Made by a program: the position numbers and the translations under genes. The notes under the pieces are model-generated. The model was given only the letters and a program-made list of their open reading frames with translations. It had not been told where the DNA came from and made no database searches. Shown here one piece after another: positions 24,866 through 34,112 of a stretch of 64,000 bases of DNA; within the stretch, counting starts at the first letter, position 1; every line of letters starts with the position of its first letter. The DNA is from Streptomyces sp. NBC_00306 (GTDB lineage Bacteria; Actinomycetota; Actinomycetes; Streptomycetales; Streptomycetaceae): the NCBI RefSeq assembly GCF_036169555.1, contig NZ_CP108032.1:6820001-6884000 (forward strand). Direction: 5' to 3'.

Positions 24866-27736
24866 TCACGCCATCTGGCGGCGCACCAGCTCCTGGAGGT
24901 GACCACCGCGCGCGAGCAGGTCCGCGGGTGCCCCTTCCTCGACCACCTTGCCGTCCGCCATCACGATCACCCGGTCGGCGTCCATCACCGTCGACAGCCG
25001 GTGCGCGATGACGATCCGGCTGGCGCTGAGCGTGCGGGTGCTGTCGATGACGATGCGCTGGGTCTCGTTGTCCAGCGCGCTGGTGGCCTCGTCGAAGAAC
25101 AGGACGCGCGGCCGGCGGATCAGCGCCTGAGCGATCATCAGCCGCTGCCGCTGGCCACCGGAGACCGCGCCGCCTCCCGCGATCATGGTGTGCAGCCCCA
25201 TCGGCATCCGCTTGATGTCCTCGGCGAGGCCGGCCATCTCGGCGGCCTGCCACACCTCTTCCTCACCGAATTCCTCGGCACCGCAGATGCAGTCCAGGAT
25301 CGAGCCGGTGAGCGGCTGCGCGTTCTGCAGGACGACACCGCACTGCCGTCGTACGGCCGCCTGGTCCAGCGCGGCCAGATCCTGGCCGTCGTAGAGCACG
25401 CTGCCGGAGACCGGACGGTCGAAGCCGATGAGCAGCCGCAGCAGGGTCGACTTGCCGCAGCCGCTCGGCCCCACGATCGCCACGAACTCGCCGGCACCCA
25501 CCTGGAGGGAGACGTCGTCGAGAACCAGCGGGCCGTCGTCGCCGTAGCGGAACGACAGCCGGCGTGCCTCCAGGGCACCGGTCAGCGCGCCGGGCTGGGC
25601 GCTGGAGCCGCGGACCTCCGGGGCCTCGTCGAGCACCGGCCTGATCTGCTCGATCATCGGCAGTGCGGCGGCGACCGAGACGAGCGCGCCGGTGAGCTGG
25701 GTGACCGAGGAGAGCAGCATGGTGACGGCGGTGTTGAACGTCAGGAACTCCCCCGCCGACATGCTGCCGCGGGCGGGGCCCGCCAGCAGCATGAACATCG
25801 TGAGGGCGCACAGCGGCAGATAGACGGCGTCGAGCACGGTCGTCAGATTCCTGATGCGGCCCGCGCGCTGCTGCAACTCGCGCGAGCGCGCGAACTCCCG
25901 GGCCCACGCCGCGTACGCGAAGCTCTCCGCCGCGGCGACCCGCAGCTTCGGCAGCCCTCGCAGGGTCTGGAACGCCTGGTTGTTCAGCTTGTTGCCGAGT
26001 TCCACCAGCTCCCGCTGCCACTTCAGCTGCCACAGGCCCATCCCGAGGAAGACCGCGCCGATCACGACGAGCATGCCGATGGCGGCCAGCGCCAGGGGCA
26101 CGCTGTAGCAGAGCAGCAGCACGATGTTCATGGTCCCGATCGTGCTCGCCTGCACCGCGACCGGACCGATGCCGGACAGCACCCGGCGCACCGCGCTGAC
26201 ACCCATCGCCGCACTGGCCAGCTCCCCGGTGGAGCGCTCGGCGAAGAACGTCGTCGGCAGCCGCAGCAGCCGGTCCCACACGGCCGGTTGCAGCGAGCTC
26301 TCGATCCGCCCCTCCATCCGCAGAACCGTGAGGTTCTGCAGCAGCATGAAGGCCGCGGCCACGATGCCGGCGATCATCACGGCCACCGACACCTGCACGA
26401 TCAGGCTGCGCTCGGCCGTGGGCACGTACACGCCGAGGACCTGTCCGGTGGCGATGGGCACCAGCGCCCCGAGGCCGACCGTCACCAGCGCGCCGACGGC
26501 GAGATTGCGCAGATCCATCCGGGTGCCGCGCAGACTGAACCGCAGCAACCGCCAGAACGTCGGAGGCTCTTCCGGCAGCGGCCGGTAGAACATCACGCCG
26601 CTCGGTTCGAACTCCTCCGCGCTGTCCCCGCCGATGCGCCGCCGCAGTCCCGATGCCGGGTTCACGGCCTCGTAGCGTCCTCGCCGCCACAACAGCGCGA
26701 CCGGCGCACCCGACTTGGCCCAGTGGCCGACCAGCGGACCGATGTCGGTGCGCCACCAGCGTCCGGAGAGCCGGACCGTGCGGGTCCGGATCCGGGAGTG
26801 CATCGCCACCCGCTCCACCGGGCCGACCCGGTCGTCGACCGCGGTGCCCTTCGGCGGCTCGGTCAGCGTGATCCCCGCAGCCTCGGCGACCTGACGGCAC
26901 ACCGCGTACGTGGCGTCGTCCGCGGCGGTGTCCCGTCCGCTCGCGCCGCGCCCGGCCCGGTCAGGTCTGCCGATCGAGGCGATCAGCGCCTGGTCGGCCC
27001 TGGCCCGTACGGCTTCACCGGCCCTGATGCCGGCGGCCGTGCGGTCCTCGTGGGCGCGCTCCAGCTGGTCGATCCAGCGGTCGACCGCCGACAGGAGCCG
27101 GTAGTGCTGGTTCACCATGCGCTGCCAGAGTGCGGCGTCGACGAGCAGATCGCCGGCCGCGTCGGCGCTGTAGGCGCCGCCGTACTGGACGCTGCCGGAC
27201 GGCACCGGCATCCACAGGATGTCGTCGTCGGCGACGGCCTCCTCGACCGGCCGGCCGTTGAGCGCAGCCTCGAAGAGGACCCCGAGAGCCCGTCCGGTCC
27301 CGAGGGAGAACGCGTACTCCAGGGCGGTCGGCATCCCCTCCTGGCCGTACTGCACGGTGTCGTACTGGCCCGTGTCGAACTGCCCGGTGTCGTACCCGGC
27401 GTACTCGGGGCGGTACAGCTCCCTCAGTTGGATCCGGCGCAGCAGACAGTCCTGCGACGGGCGGCCGACCAGGGTGTGCTGCGGTCCTTCGACCGGGCCG
27501 AGGAGTACGGTCCCCGCCTCCAGCCGGCCGAGGAAGTGCCACTGCCCCTGCTGCGCCGCGTCGACGGCGAACACGTCGAGCGCACCGCCGACGACGAGCC
27601 ACAGCACCTGCGGCCCCTCCAGCGGCACGCTGCGCAGTCCTGCGCAGTCGACGGGGTGGCCGAGGCCGCCGAGAGCGTGGGTGACGGGGTCGCCGCTGCC
27701 GGGGCCGGCGACGGCTGACGGGTGGACGGACGACAC
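24866..27736 (-). CDS. NHLP-type peptide export ABC transporter, permease/ATPase subunit without peptidase
   Basis: A 956-residue half-transporter. The GTG start at 27736 lies just after the TGA of the C39 transporter gene and has agggag upstream. Residues 1-400 are a soluble N-terminal region with a small YDTGQ/FDTGQ/YDTVQ repeat (about 115-130); then a six-helix ABC membrane domain (about 410-690) and an ATPase with GPSGCGKST, VSGGQRQR and RVLFFDEATSALD. It matches the second ABC protein of nitrile-hydratase-leader-peptide (NHLP) export systems and probably forms a complex with the C39 transporter and the HlyD-like protein to export the peptide encoded upstream. Confidence 0.9.
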   Translation of the reverse strand: MSSVHPSAVAGPGSGDPVTHALGGLGHPVDCAGLRSVPLEGPQVLWLVVGGALDVFAVDAAQQGQWHFLGRLEAGTVLLGPVEGPQHTLVGRPSQDCLLRRIQLRELYRPEYAGYDTGQFDTGQYDTVQYGQEGMPTALEYAFSLGTGRALGVLFEAALNGRPVEEAVADDDILWMPVPSGSVQYGGAYSADAAGDLLVDAALWQRMVNQHYRLLSAVDRWIDQLERAHEDRTAAGIRAGEAVRARADQALIASIGRPDRAGRGASGRDTAADDATYAVCRQVAEAAGITLTEPPKGTAVDDRVGPVERVAMHSRIRTRTVRLSGRWWRTDIGPLVGHWAKSGAPVALLWRRGRYEAVNPASGLRRRIGGDSAEEFEPSGVMFYRPLPEEPPTFWRLLRFSLRGTRMDLRNLAVGALVTVGLGALVPIATGQVLGVYVPTAERSLIVQVSVAVMIAGIVAAAFMLLQNLTVLRMEGRIESSLQPAVWDRLLRLPTTFFAERSTGELASAAMGVSAVRRVLSGIGPVAVQASTIGTMNIVLLLCYSVPLALAAIGMLVVIGAVFLGMGLWQLKWQRELVELGNKLNNQAFQTLRGLPKLRVAAAESFAYAAWAREFARSRELQQRAGRIRNLTTVLDAVYLPLCALTMFMLLAGPARGSMSAGEFLTFNTAVTMLLSSVTQLTGALVSVAAALPMIEQIRPVLDEAPEVRGSSAQPGALTGALEARRLSFRYGDDGPLVLDDVSLQVGAGEFVAIVGPSGCGKSTLLRLLIGFDRPVSGSVLYDGQDLAALDQAAVRRQCGVVLQNAQPLTGSILDCICGAEEFGEEEVWQAAEMAGLAEDIKRMPMGLHTMIAGGGAVSGGQRQRLMIAQALIRRPRVLFFDEATSALDNETQRIVIDSTRTLSASRIVIAHRLSTVMDADRVIVMADGKVVEEGAPADLLARGGHLQELVRRQMA

Positions 27737-27737
27737 G

Positions 27738-30050
27738 TCAGTGCTCCCTGACCAGGTCGGCGTAGGCACCGCCGGCTGCCACCAGATGCTCGTGACGGCC
27801 GCGTTCGACCACCGTGCCGTGGTCGAGGACGACGATCTCGTCGCTGTCCCGCACGGTGCTCAGCCGATGGGCGATGACGACGCACGCACAGCCGCGGCGC
27901 CGCAGGTTGTCGATGATGAGCTGCTCCGTCTGCGCGTCGAGGGCGCTCGTCACCTCGTCGAGGACCAGGACGCTGGGCCGGCGCACCAGCGCGCGGGCGA
28001 TCTCCAGCCGCTGGCGCTGCCCGCCGGAGAAGTTGCGGCCGTCCTGCTCGACGCGGCTGTGGATGCCGTCGGGGCGGCGGGCGATCACATCGTCGTAGAG
28101 GGCTGCGTCCCGCAGGGCCGCGACGACGGCGTCGTCCGGGATCGAGGGGTCCCACAGGGCCACGTTGTCGCGGACGGTGCCCTCGAAGAGGAAGACGTCC
28201 TGGTCGACGAAGGAGACCGAGGCCGCCAGCGCGCTGCGGGGAATGTCCTCGAGACGCCGGCCGTCGATCCGGATCGTGCCCTCCCACGGGCTGTAGAGCC
28301 CGGCGATGAGGCGCGAGACGGTGGACTTGCCGCTGCCGGATCCGCCGACGAGCGCGACCTGCTGTCCGGGCCCGACGGTCAGCGAGAAATCGGTGAGCAG
28401 GGGCTTGTCCAGCGGGCTGTAGCCGAAGGTGATGCCGTCCAGCGTCACATGGCCCGTGAGCCTGCGGGTGCTGGGGTCCGGCTCGTCGCGCGAGTAGAGC
28501 TCGTCGACCGGGAAGTTCTCGACGTCCTTCAGGCGGGCCACATCCGCGGCGAAGTCCTGGATACGGCCGGCCACACCGTTCAGCCGGGTGATCGGCGCGG
28601 TGAAGCGGGTCACGAGCGCCTGGAACGCGACGAGGAGACCGACCGAGATCGCTCCCTCCACCGCCCGCATACCGCCGATCCACAGGATCAGCGCGCTGTT
28701 GAAGGTCGCGAGGGTCGGTGCGACGATCGCGAGGACCGCGCTCGGCACACCGAGGCGCTGCTGCTCCTCCAGCGTGGTCGCGTGCTGCCCGGCCCAGCGG
28801 CGGAAGAAGCCGTTCTCGCCGCCGGTCGCCTTCATGGTCTCGATGAGCTGAAGGCCCGTGTACGAGGTGTTCGTCAGCTTCGCGCTGTCGGCCCGCAGCT
28901 TCTGTGTATGGGTGGCCCGCAGCCGGATCACGATCCGCATCGCCACCACGTTCAGCAGCGCGATCAGCACGCCGATGACGGTGAGTTGGGGGTCGTAGGT
29001 CCACAGCAGGAAGGCGTAGAGGATCACGACGACGCCGTCCACGCCCGCCGCGGCGAGATCGCGCGCCAGGGTCTCGGCCACCGCGTCGTTGGACTGGAGC
29101 CGCTGCACCAGATCGGCCGGGCTGCGCTGGGCGAAGAACGTGACCGGCAGCCGCAGCAGATGGCGGAAGAACCGCGCGCTGCCGAGGGTCGAGGAGATGA
29201 CACGGCCGCGCAGCAGATTCGCCTGCTGGAGCCAGGTGAGGACGGCGGTGAGCACCACCAGCGCGGCCATCGAGGCGAACAGCGGCCCCAGTAGCGAGGT
29301 CTGCTCGCCGATCAGGAACATGTCGATGTAGGTGCGGCTCAGCGCGGGCAGCGCGGCGCCCACGGCGACCAGCAGCAGACTCGCGAACAGAGCGGCCAGC
29401 AGGGTGCCCTTGGTGCCGCGCAGCCGGGCGGGCATCGCGCCCGCGACGCCAGGCTTGCGGCCGCCGCGGCGGAAGGCGGCGGTCGGCTCGAAGACCAGGA
29501 CGACACCGGTGAAGCTGGTGTCGAAGTCCTCCATCGTCACGAAGCGGCGGCCCTTGTCGGGGTCGTTGATGTGCACCCCGCGCCGGCCGAAGCGGCGCCC
29601 CATGCCGTCGTAGACGACGTAGTGGTTGAACTCCCAGAACAGGATGGCCGGCGCCTGGACCTCGGCGAGCGCCGCGGGCTCCATCTGCATGCCCTTGGCC
29701 TGAAGGCCGTAACTCCGGGCGGCCTTGAGGACGTTGCTGGCGCGCGATCCGTCGCGGGAGACACCGCAGGCGATCCGCAGCTCCTCCAGCGGCACATGCC
29801 GTCCGTAGTGGGCGAGCACCATGGCGAGCGACGCGGCGCCGCACTCCAGGGCCTCCATCTGGAGGATGGTGGGGGTGCGGACGGTGCTGCGCCTGCGCGG
29901 CTTCGGGGGACGGCTGCGCTGCGCGCGCCGTCGGCCGCCGCCGGTCTCCTGCCGCTGGCGGCGGCGGCCCGGAGGAGGCAACTGCTGCTGCGGTGCCTGC
30001 CGTTGTGACCCCCGCCGCTGTGACGCTGCGGTGTTGCCTGTCGCGGTCAT
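27738..30050 (-). CDS. NHLP-type peptidase-containing (C39) ABC transporter
   Basis: A 770-residue exporter. The ATG at 30050 overlaps the HlyD-like stop (ATGA). Residues 1-55 are a basic Gln/Arg/Pro-rich extension. The C39 protease (56-185) has Cys70 in LQMEALECGAASLAMV, His143 in EFNHYVVYDG and Asp163 in INDP, a complete catalytic set for cutting after double-glycine leaders. A six-helix membrane domain (about 215-490) precedes the ATPase: GGSGSGKST, FSGGQRQRLEIARALV, SVLVLDEVTSALD. It should cleave the VAGG leader of the 77-residue precursor and export the core. Confidence 0.95.
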   Translation of the reverse strand: MTATGNTAASQRRGSQRQAPQQQLPPPGRRRQRQETGGGRRRAQRSRPPKPRRRSTVRTPTILQMEALECGAASLAMVLAHYGRHVPLEELRIACGVSRDGSRASNVLKAARSYGLQAKGMQMEPAALAEVQAPAILFWEFNHYVVYDGMGRRFGRRGVHINDPDKGRRFVTMEDFDTSFTGVVLVFEPTAAFRRGGRKPGVAGAMPARLRGTKGTLLAALFASLLLVAVGAALPALSRTYIDMFLIGEQTSLLGPLFASMAALVVLTAVLTWLQQANLLRGRVISSTLGSARFFRHLLRLPVTFFAQRSPADLVQRLQSNDAVAETLARDLAAAGVDGVVVILYAFLLWTYDPQLTVIGVLIALLNVVAMRIVIRLRATHTQKLRADSAKLTNTSYTGLQLIETMKATGGENGFFRRWAGQHATTLEEQQRLGVPSAVLAIVAPTLATFNSALILWIGGMRAVEGAISVGLLVAFQALVTRFTAPITRLNGVAGRIQDFAADVARLKDVENFPVDELYSRDEPDPSTRRLTGHVTLDGITFGYSPLDKPLLTDFSLTVGPGQQVALVGGSGSGKSTVSRLIAGLYSPWEGTIRIDGRRLEDIPRSALAASVSFVDQDVFLFEGTVRDNVALWDPSIPDDAVVAALRDAALYDDVIARRPDGIHSRVEQDGRNFSGGQRQRLEIARALVRRPSVLVLDEVTSALDAQTEQLIIDNLRRRGCACVVIAHRLSTVRDSDEIVVLDHGTVVERGRHEHLVAAGGAYADLVREH

Positions 30051-30853
30051 GGAAGCAGCCAATCGATCGGGTGCTGCTCGCTGAGACGGATGGCAGCGCT
30101 CGTGAGGGTCATCGACTCGATCTCGAAGGGCGGGCCGTCCGAGGAGGACCAGGTGTAGCCGGATCTGGTCGTCTTCGAGGCGTCGAGGCGCACCAGGACC
30201 GCCACCGGCTGGCCGCTCTGCGAGAACTGCTCACCGAGCTGGCTGCTGCCGAGGAAGCCGCTGATCCGCTGACGGGTCTGCGCGGTCCTGCCCACGGCCT
30301 TCACCGTGCCGCGGAGCACGCCGTACTGCTGGGTCGGCACGGACTGCACGGTGAGATCCACCGAGGCGCCGACGGGCACGGTCGATCCCCGCTCCGCCGG
30401 TACGTAGACCATCGCCATCAGGGGGTCGTTCGCCCCCTTCGCACGCTCCACGGCGGCCACGTCGGCTCCGGTCGTGACCACGGAGCCGATGGTGGCGGCG
30501 AGCGTCGTCAGCCGTCCGGCGGCGATGCTGCGGACGACGACGGCTCCCTGCTGGGTACGCACCTTCACCAGGGGGGAGTTGGCGGCCACCCGCTCACCCT
30601 CCTCGGCGAGGACCTCGGTGATCTGACCGGAGACGGGGCTCTGGAGGATGTAGCTGCCCTGGCCGTAGGTGAGGACGCCGGGGGCCTTCACGGTGGAGGT
30701 GATGGATCCGGTCACGGCCCAGAACGCTGCGGCGATCATGACGAGAACGGTCACGGACAGCACGAGCAGACCCTGCGGCCGGGCGAACCGTACCGGCAGG
30801 TCGAGTTCCTCGGGCGAACGCAGTTTGGAGAGGGCCTGTTGGCGGAATTGCAC
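30047..30853 (-). CDS. HlyD-like membrane fusion protein of NHLP export system
   Basis: A 268-residue protein starting with GTG at 30853 (agaggga upstream). One transmembrane helix (about residues 28-48), then a biotinyl/lipoyl-like hammerhead: GSYILQSPVSGQITEVLAEEGERVAANSPLVKVRTQQGAVVVRSIAAGRL, typical of NHLP secretion proteins. It bridges the exporter to the cell surface. Stop overlaps the next ATG by 4 nt. It lies 271 bp after the precursor gene, with strong hairpins in the gap. Confidence 0.88.
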   Translation of the reverse strand: MQFRQQALSKLRSPEELDLPVRFARPQGLLVLSVTVLVMIAAAFWAVTGSITSTVKAPGVLTYGQGSYILQSPVSGQITEVLAEEGERVAANSPLVKVRTQQGAVVVRSIAAGRLTTLAATIGSVVTTGADVAAVERAKGANDPLMAMVYVPAERGSTVPVGASVDLTVQSVPTQQYGVLRGTVKAVGRTAQTRQRISGFLGSSQLGEQFSQSGQPVAVLVRLDASKTTRSGYTWSSSDGPPFEIESMTLTSAAIRLSEQHPIDWLLP

Positions 30854-30999
30854 GACGCTTTCCCTCTACTGCGGGGATCCCCGGCGCTGCGGGAATCGGT
30901 GACGGGCGCGGAACACCCGTGGACGTACGGGTCCGTGGGGTACACGGGTACAGCGGGAAGGACACGGGGGCGGACCGGGACGGGCCCCACACGGACGAC

Positions 31000-31041
31000 G
31001 GCCGTGCTGTCCGGAACCTGGTGGGCTCGGACAGCACGGCC
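31000..31041 (-). terminator. 14-bp perfect hairpin between precursor and exporter genes
   Basis: Arms 31000-31013 and 31028-31041 are exact reverse complements (core ccgtgctgtccg / cggacagcacgg) with a 14-nt loop. There is no U-tract. It probably acts as a partial terminator or RNA-stabilising element, so the precursor mRNA exceeds the exporter mRNA. Confidence 0.6.
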
Positions 31042-31047
31042 ATGGCG

Positions 31048-31075
31048 CGTCGGCTCAAGAGGGGAACAGCCGACG
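31048..31075 (-). terminator. Second hairpin downstream of precursor gene
   Basis: 8-bp arms cgtcggct (31048-31055) and agccgacg (31068-31075) with a 12-nt loop, between the two other hairpins. Confidence 0.45.
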
Positions 31076-31094
31076 GGCCGTCATCGACCGGTGG

Positions 31095-31117
31095 GTGTGC
31101 CGCTCGGGGCGGCACAC
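31095..31117 (-). terminator. Hairpin directly after precursor stop codon
   Basis: 8-bp arms gtgtgccg and cggcacac with a 7-nt loop start 8 nt after the precursor stop (31125); outer gacc/ggtc bases can extend it. This is a common place for attenuators in bacteriocin operons. Confidence 0.5.
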
Positions 31118-31124
31118 GGTCCAG

Positions 31125-31358
31125 TCAGAGACCGGCGACGAGGCCCGTCACGCCGGCGGTGTTCAGGCCGGTGAGGCCCTCGACCGTGCCGGTCACGGAG
31201 CCGACGGTGCCGGCGGCGGCGGCGAGGGTGCCGGAGACGGGAACGACCGAGTCGACGGTGCCCGTGACGGCGCCGACGGCCTGGTTCACGAGGCCACCGG
31301 CCACGTTGTCGAGGTCGGCGTCCGAGATTTCCTGGGTCTCGACCTGGAAGTTGTTCAT
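31125..31358 (-). CDS. Double-glycine leader peptide precursor, Cys-free (putative bacteriocin-like peptide)
   Basis: A 77-residue peptide. Start MNNFQVETQ at 31358 with gaaggga upstream; an upstream in-frame extension looks non-coding. The leader EISDADLDNVAGG (10-22) is a classic double-glycine C39 site. The 55-residue core has no Cys, no Lys and no Arg and is made almost only of G, V, T, A, L and S. It holds two related halves: GAVTGTVDSV and GSVTGTVEGL about 24 residues apart. Without Cys it cannot be a lanthipeptide or sactipeptide, and no modification enzyme lies near. It could be an unmodified membrane-active peptide, a surface peptide or a signal. It is the first gene of the NHLP export operon. 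Confidence 0.82.
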   Translation of the reverse strand: MNNFQVETQEISDADLDNVAGGLVNQAVGAVTGTVDSVVPVSGTLAAAAGTVGSVTGTVEGLTGLNTAGVTGLVAGL

Positions 31359-32035
31359 GATGGGGGTTCCCTTCGCATGGATATATCGAAATTGCCGCGA
31401 CCGAGCCATCGTCAGGTGAGTCCTGTCGCAGCGGCGGTGGTCGTACGAGTCAGGCGAGCCCGTATTCGGAAACCCCTTCGTACGACTCCCGCGGTGCGAA
31501 GGATCAAAGCACGGGGCTGCGTTGCTCAGCCAATCGGACAAGCGCCGATCCGCTGTCTCCAAGGCCGCTGGATTACCTGACGTGTACGCGCGTCCATGAG
31601 TTGGCGGCAGCTTCTTCACGTGTCTCCACGCATTGATCGCCGCACGTCAGCGCGACCAGGCCGACGGAACGGGACATTCCGCCTCGACGTGTACGGTGCG
31701 CGGACCCGCAGGGGAACGGCTGTCGGAAACGTTGTGACGCCGAGGTATTCAGTGTGCAGATTCGCTGAAGAGTGCCGTGTGTTTCGGCGGCATGTCGCCG
31801 GATGTCACGCGATGCAGTCGAGAGGCTATTCCGTGCTACCGCCGACCCTGGGTGCGCGGCACATAAAGGCATAACGGAGTTCCGTCGGGCGAGATACGGA
31901 ATGGTCGAATTACTGCCGATTCTTCAGTGCTCCAGGATGCTCAACGCCCCCTTTCGGGACGAGGTGGTGCAAGGTGCGACAGCGGCATCCGCCGGAACCA
32001 TTGACAAGCTGACGGTCCGTCAGGATGTTGTGGGC
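31359..32035. other. 677-bp divergent region between precursor and GH5 genes
   Basis: No gene could be supported; the open frames here are 5' extensions without ribosome sites. It is AT-richer than its surroundings (for example aatttcgatatat around 31380-31395, near the precursor promoter side). Half-sites acggag/tccgt/acgga at 31874-31900 and gacggtccgtc at 32011-32021, just before the GH5 start, could be operators. Confidence 0.45.
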
Positions 32036-33958
32036 ATGGCGAAGATGCGCGGGCGTCTGATCGGTCTCCTCATCGTCCTGACGGCCTCGTTGACGGTGGG
32101 AGAGCCGTCCGTTGCCGCTCCGGTGCCCGAACCCCAGCCGGGTACACCGCCGTTCGGTGAACGGGCCGCGGCCGTGCGCGCCGCCCCCGGCGGGCTCTGG
32201 TTCGACGAGCAGGCCGCTTCCTCGTTCACCGTCGGGAACGGGCGCTTCACCGACGGACTCGGCCGCGAGGTCGTCCTGCGCGGCTACAACGTCTCGGGCG
32301 AGACCAAGCTCGCCGAGAACAAGGGGCTGCCCTTCGCCTCCGTCGCCGACGCGGAGAAGTCGGCGGCCGCGCTGCGCAACCTCGGCGGCGGCAACACGGC
32401 GCGCTTCCTGCTCTCCTGGGCGTACGCCGAGCCCGTGCGCGGGCAGGTCGACGTCACCTACCTCGCCGCCGTCACCGCGCAGATACGGGCCTTCCTCGCG
32501 GCAGGCGTCCGCGTCTACCCCGACTTCCACCAGGACCTCTTCTCCCGCCACCTCTTCCACGAGGGCAGTTGGTACACCGGCGACGGCGCCCCGCGGTGGG
32601 TCGTCGAGGCAGGCGGCTACCCCCGGGAGTCCTGCGGGATCTGCCTCTTCTGGGGGCAGAACATCACCCAGAACGAGGCCGTGAAGCGCGCCACGTACGA
32701 CTTCTGGCACAACCGGGGCGGAGTTCAGGACGCCTTCCTCGCCACCGCGCGGACCACGATGGCGTACCTCGCCGAGCACCTCACCCCGGCGGAGTTCGCC
32801 GGCATCGCCGGCTTCGACCCCTACAACGAACCGCACGCCGGGACCTACGACGCCGGCCAGAGCAGCCCGGCCTGGGAACGGGACGTCCTCTGGCCGTTCT
32901 ACGAGAAGTTCCGTGCCCGCATGGACGAGGCGGGCTGGCGCCACAAGCCCGCGTTCGTGGAGCCGAACCTCTTCTGGAACGCCAACCTCGCCTTCCAGAA
33001 GCAGGAGGGCGGCCTGCTGGACGCCGGGACGCTCGGCCCGCGCTACGTCTTCAACACCCACTTCTACGACCAGAAGGCCATCTCCGGCATCTTCATGTGG
33101 GGCAAGGCGGCCGACGGCCAGTACAGCGGCGACTTCGGCACGGTCCGCGACCGCGCGGCGGCCGCGGGAACGGCGGGCATCGTCAGCGAGTTCGGCCACC
33201 CGCTCACGGGCTCGGTCTCCGACAAGGCCCCGACGATCGGCAAGGCGATGTACCAGGCCCTGGACTCCCGCCTGCCCGGCGCCACATGGTGGTCACGCCC
33301 CCAGGACTCGGGCCCGGTTCTCTCGGGCACCCAATGGCAGTGGGACATCTACCACGGCCGCCACCACGAACTCATGAACGGCAACCCGGACAAGGTCCTG
33401 ACCGCGGCGGACGCGTGGAACGACGAAGACCTCTCGGCCGTCCGCCTGGACGACTCCGGCACCCCGGTCCTGCGCCAGGACGCCCGGCTCCTGGACCGGC
33501 TGTACCCGAGCGCCGTGGCAGGCCGCACGGTGGCCTTCACCTACGAGGACCGGGCGCGCGACGGCTCGACGACGCTGACATGGAACCCGGTCCCGGCCTC
33601 GCTGCCGAAGGTCCGCGAACTGGTGGGGGCGGGCCAGTACGGTCTCCTGCTCTGGCGCTCGACGGGCGTCACCGCGCCGACAGAACTGCACCTGCCGGCC
33701 TCGTTCCCGAGTGCGACGACGACGGTGGTCTCGGACGTGGGTTCGGTACACGGCTTGCCGGCGTATGCGGCGGGGGTACCGGTGGCAGTGGCGCCGGAGG
33801 TGGGCGGAACGGGAAGCAGGCGGCTACTGCTGACACCGGCGCCCGAGGGGCTGCACTACGCACTGGTGACGAACGGGGCGGAGGCGTCGGCGCCGTCGGG
33901 GGAGCTGCTGCGGGCGGCGAAGGCGGAACTGGCGGGGTGGGCGGCGGGGCGGGGCTGA
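32036..33958 (+). CDS. Secreted GH5 endoglycosylceramidase-like glycosidase
   Basis: A 640-residue protein. Start MAKMRGRLIG at 32036 with agga about 10 nt upstream; residues 4-28 are a Sec signal peptide ending near SVAAP. The catalytic TIM barrel (about 45-470) has the GH5 acid/base Glu in GFDPYNEPHAG (about 265) and the nucleophile Glu in GIVSEFGHP (about 385). FNTHFYDQKAISG and the length resemble actinomycete endoglycosylceramidases (GH5_29-type), which free oligosaccharide from glycosphingolipids. The C-terminal 170 residues form a beta-rich domain. It is monocistronic. Substrate assignment is by family resemblance; other beta-glycosides are possible. Confidence 0.85.
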   Translation: MAKMRGRLIGLLIVLTASLTVGEPSVAAPVPEPQPGTPPFGERAAAVRAAPGGLWFDEQAASSFTVGNGRFTDGLGREVVLRGYNVSGETKLAENKGLPFASVADAEKSAAALRNLGGGNTARFLLSWAYAEPVRGQVDVTYLAAVTAQIRAFLAAGVRVYPDFHQDLFSRHLFHEGSWYTGDGAPRWVVEAGGYPRESCGICLFWGQNITQNEAVKRATYDFWHNRGGVQDAFLATARTTMAYLAEHLTPAEFAGIAGFDPYNEPHAGTYDAGQSSPAWERDVLWPFYEKFRARMDEAGWRHKPAFVEPNLFWNANLAFQKQEGGLLDAGTLGPRYVFNTHFYDQKAISGIFMWGKAADGQYSGDFGTVRDRAAAAGTAGIVSEFGHPLTGSVSDKAPTIGKAMYQALDSRLPGATWWSRPQDSGPVLSGTQWQWDIYHGRHHELMNGNPDKVLTAADAWNDEDLSAVRLDDSGTPVLRQDARLLDRLYPSAVAGRTVAFTYEDRARDGSTTLTWNPVPASLPKVRELVGAGQYGLLLWRSTGVTAPTELHLPASFPSATTTVVSDVGSVHGLPAYAAGVPVAVAPEVGGTGSRRLLLTPAPEGLHYALVTNGAEASAPSGELLRAAKAELAGWAAGRG

Positions 33959-34112
33959 ATCCTCTCCCCTTTTCCCGGCCGCAGTGACCGCTGACGGTCT
34001 CTCACCATGTCCTCACAGGTCGTCTGGAACCTTGTAGAGCCCATCAGTTGTCTCATGCGAGAGTAGATGATCTTAAAGTCGTACTGGTTGTTGTGACGGG
34101 GGTAGGTGCGTC

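Noticed and set aside
24866-31358. Lanthipeptide or sactipeptide cluster
   Set aside because: The core peptide has no Cys and no LanM, LanB/C or radical SAM gene is nearby.
31359-31619. Longer in-frame start for the NHLP precursor
   Set aside because: The 87 extra residues lack leader-like features and conserved composition; the ATG at 31358 has a ribosome site and leads straight into a classic double-glycine leader.
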